DNA of 5,495 nt, taken from contig JAEKLK010000300.1 in NCBI GenBank assembly GCA_019509895.1, forward strand, positions 1 through 5,495, in the 5' to 3' direction. Below, piece after piece: positions 5,117-5,495 of the stretch. The notes beneath the pieces are model-generated. The model made no database searches. It was not told the origin of the DNA and saw only the letters and a list, made by a program, of their open reading frames with translations. Made by a program: the position numbers and the translations under genes. The first letter of the stretch is position 1. The number at the start of each line of letters is the position of its first letter. This DNA is from Betaproteobacteria bacterium (GTDB taxonomy: Bacteria; Pseudomonadota; Gammaproteobacteria; Burkholderiales; SG8-39).

Positions 5117-5495
5117 TCAGTTCGCGGCGCCCTTGTATTCCTCGAGCATGTAGCCGAAGCCACGCACCGTGCGGATCCTGATGCCGGCCGGCTCGAGCTT
5201 CGAGCGAAGCCGCGAGACGTACACTTCGATGGCGTTCGGCGAGAGATCGTCACCCCAGCCGGCCACGGCCTGGATGATCGCCTCCTTGGAGACGATCTTC
5301 TCCACTTTGCCGAGCAGCACTTCGAGCACGGCCCATTCGCGCGCCGCCAGCTCGAGCGGCTCGTTCCTGAGGAACGCGCGCCGCGCCACCGTATCGAGCG
5401 TGAGCGGACCGTGCACGATGCGCGGCCCGCCGTGCGCCTGCGAGCGCCGCAGGAGCGCGCGCACGCGCGCCGTGAGCTCCGGCATGGCGAAGGGC
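5117..5495 (-). CDS. tctD: TctD-like OmpR/PhoB-family response regulator, C-terminal part
   Basis: The frame is open to the right edge and the gene continues outside the window. The visible 125 residues start PFAMPELTARVRALLRR, which is the end of a receiver domain (the usual KPF-x-x-x-EL-x-ARV-x-ALLRR) and the linker, so the ATG at 5485 is internal and not the true start. Then comes a complete winged-helix OmpR-type DNA-binding domain: PLTLDTVARRAFL, the LAAREWAVLEVLL helix, the recognition helix NAIEVYVSRLRSKL, and the wing IRTVRGFGYML. The phospho-acceptor Asp lies outside the window. The protein would act as a dimer on direct repeats in target promoters once phosphorylated by the kinase encoded 18 bases downstream. 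It is the first gene of the minus-strand run that can be seen, and any operon promoter lies beyond the window. Confidence 0.92.
   Translation of the reverse strand, partial: PFAMPELTARVRALLRRSQAHGGPRIVHGPLTLDTVARRAFLRNEPLELAAREWAVLEVLLGKVEKIVSKEAIIQAVAGWGDDLSPNAIEVYVSRLRSKLEPAGIRIRTVRGFGYMLEEYKGAAN

Noticed and set aside
5117..5485. Treating the ATG at 5485 as the start of a short, receiver-less DNA-binding protein
   Set aside because: The frame stays open to the window edge, and the residues before this ATG (PFA) complete the typical receiver-domain ending, so this Met is internal to a full-length response regulator.

Overview
The window looks like chromosomal DNA of a GC-rich proteobacterium, most likely a betaproteobacterium of the Burkholderiales type. 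The reasons are the strong G/C bias at third codon positions, a Bug/TctC-family periplasmic receptor (a family greatly expanded in Bordetella, Cupriavidus and comamonads), and a TctD/TctE-type two-component system. This lineage call is inference from gene content. I see no mobile element, tRNA, rRNA or CRISPR array. The window is almost wholly coding, and no gap between genes exceeds about 40 bases.

Layout. (1) Bases 1-126, minus strand: the N-terminal 42 codons of a class III adenylate/guanylate cyclase-like protein, running off the left edge. (2) Bases 142-1113, plus strand: a Bug-family (TctC-like) substrate-binding protein with a signal peptide, divergent from the cyclase across only about 15 bases. 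(3) Bases 1135-5495, minus strand: a tightly packed five-gene run. In transcription order these are a TctD-like OmpR-family response regulator (only its DNA-binding end is in the window), a TctE-like sensor histidine kinase, an XdhC/CoxI-family molybdo-hydroxylase maturation factor, a MocA-like molybdenum cofactor cytidylyltransferase, and a TAXI-family solute-binding-like protein without a visible signal peptide. Junctions are an 18-base gap, an 8-base overlap, a 1-base gap, and a TGA followed 35 bases later by a well-formed ribosome site. This strongly suggests one operon with translational coupling.

How the genes may work together (inference). TctDE-type systems sense carboxylates, sometimes through a Bug receptor, and switch on uptake. 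XdhC and MocA are maturation factors for molybdenum hydroxylases of the xanthine dehydrogenase/CO dehydrogenase family (MCD cofactor synthesis and insertion). The unusual point is that the sensor kinase is physically coupled to Moco maturation genes and a TAXI-like protein, with no molybdo-hydroxylase and no transporter membrane subunit in view. The hydroxylase and any permease would have to lie outside the window or elsewhere in the genome.
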